From: JAAXGX01 sp965203565
GTDB lineage: Bacteria; Acidobacteriota; Vicinamibacteria; Vicinamibacterales; UBA8438
Reading direction: 5' to 3'
Length of the DNA stretch: 64,000 bases
Assembly (NCBI GenBank): GCA_965203565.1
Contig: OZ241896.1
Coordinates: forward strand, 2,170,001 to 2,234,000
This document shows, in pieces, positions 60,807-64,000 of this stretch (positions are counted from its first letter, which is position 1; each line of letters opens with the position of its first letter). A program made the position numbers and the translations under genes. The notes beneath the pieces were generated by a model. The model saw nothing but the letters and a program-made list of their open reading frames with translations. It was not told the origin of the DNA and did no database searches.

Positions 60807-60824
60807 TGTCGCCACCGTCCGACT

Positions 60825-61790
60825 CTACGGCGCTTCGCGGAACGCGGCGCGCGCGGCGGGGGCTATCCAGCGCGCGCCGGTCCAGTCCGGATACGCTTCC
60901 TGCAGCTCGCCGGCCGCCAGCTCCGCCGTCTCGTCGGCCGGGCGGCCCGCCGCCTTGTGCGCCCGCACCCGCGCCTCCAGCGTCTCCAGGTACGTCTGCT
61001 GCGCGCCGATGAGCGAGCCGTCGCCCATCGCGCCGTGGCTCGGCACGACGTGGCGCGGCCGAAGCGCGGCGATCTCGCCGAGCACCGTGCGCCAGGCCGC
61101 TACGCTCGACTCCGGGCTGACGAAGACCAGGAACTGCCGGTTCATCACCACGTCGCCGGCGAGCAATACGCCGTCCTCCTCGACGTACGCCATCGTGTCG
61201 CCCCGGGTGTGCGTGGGGCCGAGCGCCATCAGCCGGACGCGGACGCCGCCCAGGTCGATCGCGTGCTCGCGCTCGAAGATCACGTCGGCCTCGCGGTACC
61301 GCACGCCGGCCAGCAGCTCCTCGACGAGCGGCGAGAAGCCGCGGAACCGGAGGAGCGTGTCGGCCCCCCGCTCGTCGATGTCCTGCTGCTGCGCCCGCGC
61401 CCGCACGACGATCGCCGCGTCGGGGAACGCCATCTCCCCCGCCGCGTGCTCCGGATGGAAGTGGGTGCTCGCCACGTACAGGTAGCCGCCCCGGCTCACC
61501 TTCGCGACCTCGCGCAGAATCGTCTGCGCATTGATCGGCCCGAGCCCGGTCTCGACCACCAGCGTCGCCCGGTCGCCGGTGACGATCCCGACGTTCGCCA
61601 CGAGCCGGACGCCGCCGTCCGGAATCACGTGCACGTGCTCCGAGACCCGCACCGTCGCGCCCTCCCGGACCAGCGCCTCCGGTCCGTCGGCCGGCGACTG
61701 CGCGGCGGCCGACGCCGGCGGCCACAGGAGGGCGGCGGCGGCGACGCGGAGCAGCGCGGCGGCCGGCGATAGGCGGCGGTGAACGGTCAT
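60825..61790 (-). CDS. Secreted metallo-beta-lactamase-fold protein with HxHxEH motif
   Basis: A 321-residue protein with a signal sequence (about 1-31) starting at ATG 61790 (MTVHRRLSPAAALL). The metal motif reads HFHPEH (His110, His112, Glu114, His115), with Glu in place of the usual Asp, and GPTHTRGDT and PSHGAMG follow. It resembles the quinoprotein-relay MBL family in the STHFHPEHAAG region. The upstream frame to 61889 is arginine-rich. Likely hydrolase, substrate unknown. Confidence 0.82.
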   Translation of the reverse strand: MTVHRRLSPAAALLRVAAAALLWPPASAAAQSPADGPEALVREGATVRVSEHVHVIPDGGVRLVANVGIVTGDRATLVVETGLGPINAQTILREVAKVSRGGYLYVASTHFHPEHAAGEMAFPDAAIVVRARAQQQDIDERGADTLLRFRGFSPLVEELLAGVRYREADVIFEREHAIDLGGVRVRLMALGPTHTRGDTMAYVEEDGVLLAGDVVMNRQFLVFVSPESSVAAWRTVLGEIAALRPRHVVPSHGAMGDGSLIGAQQTYLETLEARVRAHKAAGRPADETAELAAGELQEAYPDWTGARWIAPAARAAFREAP

Positions 61791-61845
61791 GCCGCGTATG
61801 TTACCCGCAAACTGCGGCGCAGATTCGCCCGCCGGCGGCGACGGC

Positions 61846-63120
61846 TCACGACGCCGCCCGCAGCCGGCGAGCCGCGGCGAGGTCCGCATGCTCGAACGCG
61901 GACGCCATGCGGTCTATCGACCGGGACGATGCGCCCAGGCGACGAGCTTCCCGACGCCACTCGGCGACGCCGTCCGCCACCTCCTTCGCAACGACTGCGG
62001 CCTCCTTTCCGTCCAGTCCGTACTCCGCCGCGGTCTCCAGCGCCAGATCGAGCGACGCGGCGGGGTCGTCGGGGCCGATCGACGTGGAGAGCACGCGCGG
62101 CTTGAGATCGGTCGGCGTCGGGTTGAGGTCGTACGCGGGGGAGAGACGCCACCCGCGGTGACCGCCGTACAGGAAACCGTGATTGCGGAGGTGGTCGTCG
62201 GTGTTCGAGATCAGCACGCTGAAGACGATCCGCCGCCACAACTGCTTCAGGTCCGGCGGCGCCGCCGCGCCGTGCCGGCGCAAGGCGTCGGCGATCTCCA
62301 GGTAGGAACGCGACTCATGGTCGGCTGCGCCCAGCATGCTCGACGCCGACAGGAACGGCACGCGCCGCGCGGCGCGGCGGTCGAACCGGCGGACGACGAG
62401 GACGTCCCGTCCCGCGGCCTGCTCCAGACGCCAGACCGGCGCCTCGATTCCGCTGCCGGCGGCCAACGCCAGGGCGACCCCCTCCCAGCGGACGACTTCC
62501 AGGTCGTCCTCCGCGTCCTGCGGCCGGGGAAACTTCGCGATCGCCAGACCGCCGTCGGCGTCCCGCACGGACGCCTTGGGTCGGGCGCCGCCCAGGGACG
62601 ACGCCGGGCCGATGAGCAGGCGGACGTCCTCGTCGTCCTCCGCGTCGCCGGCGACCCGCTCGGCCCCGGCGAGCAGGCGCGGCAGCGCGACCAGCGGCGG
62701 AATGCGCGCGCCGCCCGGCGCAGCGAGAAACGGCCCACCCGGGGCGGCGGCGAACCGGAGCGCGCCCTGGCGGGTTTCATCGTCGACCAGCAGCAGGACG
62801 TCGGTCTCCGTGAGCATTCGAGGCGCGCGCCCCTCGCGCTCGGCGCTCCGGCGTTCGGCGCGGCGCATCAGGAGACGCCCCCACCGGTCGGGCGTCGAGT
62901 CGCCGATGGCGCCGAACAGCGGTTTCTCCGGCGGCGCGTGAAACGGTCCCGCCGTCAACGTCAGCGCCGGCTCCAGCGCGAAGCGTTCCGGGTGGACCAG
63001 CCAGGCGCGGTCGTATTCGAACCAGGCGCGATGCCGTCCCTTGCGGAGCCGCGACCAGAGCCGTCCGACGAAGACGGCCTCGCCGCGCAAGTCGACCGAT
63101 ACGAACGTCGCCCGATCCAT
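61846..63120 (-). CDS. hipA: HipA-like Ser/Thr kinase
   Basis: A 424-residue HipA-family kinase. SSLGGARPKA (174-183) is the Gly-rich loop; catalytic NTDDHLRNHG at 306-315 and the AYDLNP (329-334) metal motif are intact, so it should be active. HipA kinases phosphorylate translation-linked targets (for example glutamyl-tRNA synthetase) and induce dormancy; the antitoxin is the HTH protein just upstream. ATG 63120 overlaps the hipB stop (TGATG). The N-terminal domain is shorter than E. coli HipA. Confidence 0.85.
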   Translation of the reverse strand: MDRATFVSVDLRGEAVFVGRLWSRLRKGRHRAWFEYDRAWLVHPERFALEPALTLTAGPFHAPPEKPLFGAIGDSTPDRWGRLLMRRAERRSAEREGRAPRMLTETDVLLLVDDETRQGALRFAAAPGGPFLAAPGGARIPPLVALPRLLAGAERVAGDAEDDEDVRLLIGPASSLGGARPKASVRDADGGLAIAKFPRPQDAEDDLEVVRWEGVALALAAGSGIEAPVWRLEQAAGRDVLVVRRFDRRAARRVPFLSASSMLGAADHESRSYLEIADALRRHGAAAPPDLKQLWRRIVFSVLISNTDDHLRNHGFLYGGHRGWRLSPAYDLNPTPTDLKPRVLSTSIGPDDPAASLDLALETAAEYGLDGKEAAVVAKEVADGVAEWRREARRLGASSRSIDRMASAFEHADLAAARRLRAAS

Positions 63121-63461
63121 CAGCCGCGATCCGCCGGCGCACGGACGCGCCGCGCGCGGATGCGCTGGGGAAGCAGATCGTCGGCAAGGTCGCGTCCGAT
63201 CTCGTCGTGCCGCAGGCTAGCCAGCTCCGCGAGCCGGCTGTCGAGCCCGAGCACGAACAGCACCGTCGCGTAGGCGCCCATCGACACGCCGGGGTCGCCC
63301 CGCTCCACCTTGTGGAGCGTCGTGCGGCTGATCATGGCGCGTTCCGCCATCGTGGCGGTGGGAATGCGCCGGAGCCGCCGGGCGTCACGAACGTCCGCGC
63401 CGAGCCGGCCGAGGACCCGGCGCACCGAGAGGGGAACGGGCACCCGCCGGCGCGCATGCAT
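63120..63461 (-). CDS. hipB: HipB-like HTH regulator
   Basis: A 113-residue protein. An Xre-type HTH (about 32-75: IPTATMAERAMISRTTLHKVERGDPGVSMGAYATVLFVLGL) is preceded by a basic arm and followed by a short tail. ATG 63461 has no strong ribosome-binding site. It directly precedes hipA and would neutralise and autoregulate the pair through the palindromes upstream. E. coli HipB is 88 residues, so this one is longer at both ends. Confidence 0.82.
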   Translation of the reverse strand: MHARRRVPVPLSVRRVLGRLGADVRDARRLRRIPTATMAERAMISRTTLHKVERGDPGVSMGAYATVLFVLGLDSRLAELASLRHDEIGRDLADDLLPQRIRARRVRAPADRG

Positions 63462-63472
63462 TGCGTCCAATA

Positions 63473-63506
63473 TAATAGACAAAATTTCCTATAAAGACCA
63501 TTTTAT
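63473..63506. promoter_or_regulatory. Operator/promoter region of hipBA
   Basis: In the only strongly AT-rich stretch, TAATAG (63473-63478) and CTATAA (63489-63494) form an imperfect inverted repeat with 10 bases between, and ATAAA (63491-63495) with TTTAT (63502-63506) form a second overlapping one. The minus strand also holds TATAAA-like -10 sequences. The rest of the 279-base gap (63483-63761) includes a TCCACA/TGTGGA hairpin (63674-63694) and no gene. Confidence 0.45.
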
Positions 63507-63761
63507 AATGCTTTAACTGCATGATGGCGACGGCGCACAGGCGCCGCCGAATCTCATCGGCTCCGCCGGCATCGTGGTCGCCCGCCTGTCGGCGGCGCGC
63601 CCCGTATCGCCGCCGGGCGCTGTGGACCTGCCCGGCGCTCGGGCCGGCGCCGAGGCCGCGAGATTTCCACAGTTCCACAGCGCTTCATTGTGGATTTACT
63701 CCCACGGAAAACCACGGCATGAGCTGAACCCGAAAGCGTTTCGTCGGAAATGCGAGCCATC

Positions 63762-64000
63762 TCACATCCGCCCCTCGTCGCGCGCCCGGCGGACCTCGTC
63801 GCGCGACAGGGTCGTTCCGCGCCGGTCGCGTTCCGTGAACATGGCGTCGCAGACGGTCCGGACGAGCAGGCGCCGGAGCGTGGCGAGGTTGGGGTCGAAC
63901 TCGTTCTGGTTGACCCGCGCGTACCGCCACGTCGCGCCGGCGGCGGCGCTGACGCGCCGGCACCAGTCGCGCATCGCGGCGTCCTTCTCGCGGGTGCCTT
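63762..64000 (-). CDS. C-terminal fragment of a restriction/helicase-like protein (partial)
   Basis: The frame is open to the window edge; the visible 79 codons read ..TREKDAAMRDWCRRVSAA and WRYARVNQNEFDPNLATL. The KDxAxRxWC..V and WRYxRVNQxEF pattern resembles the C-terminus of DEAD/Type III restriction-like helicase proteins, but only the tail is visible. It lies upstream of hipBA on the same strand, in a setting typical of defence genes. Confidence in the family is limited by length. Confidence 0.45.
   Translation of the reverse strand, partial: GTREKDAAMRDWCRRVSAAAGATWRYARVNQNEFDPNLATLRRLLVRTVCDAMFTERDRRGTTLSRDEVRRARDEGRM

Noticed and set aside
59610..60815. Longer N-terminus of the HupE-like protein
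   Set aside because: The extra 37 residues would be encoded by the half repeat and a GTG with a good ribosome-binding site lies at 60704.
63661..63700. DnaA boxes or replication origin near TTTCCACAG and TTGTGGATT
   Set aside because: Matches to TTATNCACA are imperfect and only two, in opposite orientation; better explained as a small TCCACA/TGTGGA hairpin.
1..64000. CRISPR arrays, tRNA or rRNA genes
   Set aside because: No regularly spaced direct repeats and no tRNA-like or rRNA-like sequence were noticed while reading both strands.

Overview
The window is high-GC chromosomal DNA from a Gram-negative bacterium. It carries LPS-export (lpt) genes, a complete Tol-Pal set, quinoprotein and NHL beta-propeller exoproteins, a fused LptF-LptG permease and an export system of the nitrile-hydratase-leader-peptide (NHLP) type. 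This mix is most like Acidobacteriota, especially the Vicinamibacteria branch; that placement is inference, and no rRNA or tRNA gene was found to confirm it.

Layout. 1-4694 (minus): NHLP bacteriocin-type export operon (HlyD adaptor, peptidase/ABC exporter, second ABC protein cut by the window edge). 4933-5862: murQ. 5944-12352 (plus): promoter, a candidate transcription attenuator with a leader ORF, then a tightly overlapping aspartate-family operon (hom, thrC, a TIGR00300-family gene, lysC, asd). 12403-14107: small accessory patch with a head-domain-like small protein, a decayed DUF4160 frame and a DUF2442-DUF429 protein. 14272-16782 (minus): cytochrome c/monooxygenase-like protein and a lipoprotein. 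16851-18993 (plus): xer recombinase, metK. 19025-26816 (minus): lptF-lptG fusion, parB, parA, DUF151 nuclease, miaB, recN. 27058-32363 (plus): tolQ, tolR, tolA-like, tolB, pal, cpoB, ssb. 32368-46239 (minus): cupin, rapZ, hpf, rpoN, lptB, lptC-lptA fusion, recJ, accA, dnaE, guaA. 46318-51481 (plus): beta-propeller protein and a 1313-residue NtrY-like histidine kinase. 51476-54084 (minus): pssA, psd, DUF465, tsaB. 54144-58707 (plus): methyltransferase, NHL lipoprotein, PQQ-type dehydrogenase and a secreted protein of unknown function. 58708-61790 (minus): two metallo-beta-lactamase-fold proteins around a HupE/UreJ-type membrane protein. 61846-63461: HipBA-like kinase/regulator pair. 63762-64000: C-terminal fragment of what looks like a restriction/helicase protein.

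The most interesting new element is a short non-coding mobile repeat. Two full copies (4709-4867 and 33955-34112) have identical 10-bp terminal inverted repeats, flanking 4-bp direct repeats (CTAC and CTGG), and an almost fully self-complementary body whose stems differ between copies by compensatory changes. Both full copies lie in the same orientation a few bases upstream of the ribosome-binding site of a minus-strand gene (the NHLP adaptor and hpf). A half copy lies at 60753-60806 and a possible end remnant at 19012-19024.

How the genes work together. The aspartate operon supplies homoserine, threonine, methionine/lysine precursors and feeds metK. lptF-lptG, lptC-lptA and lptB together give a full inner-membrane and bridge section of the Lpt machine, built from unusually fused proteins. 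Tol-Pal maintains the envelope. The remaining long minus-strand run is housekeeping (replication, repair, lipid, GMP and nitrogen/sigma-54 functions).
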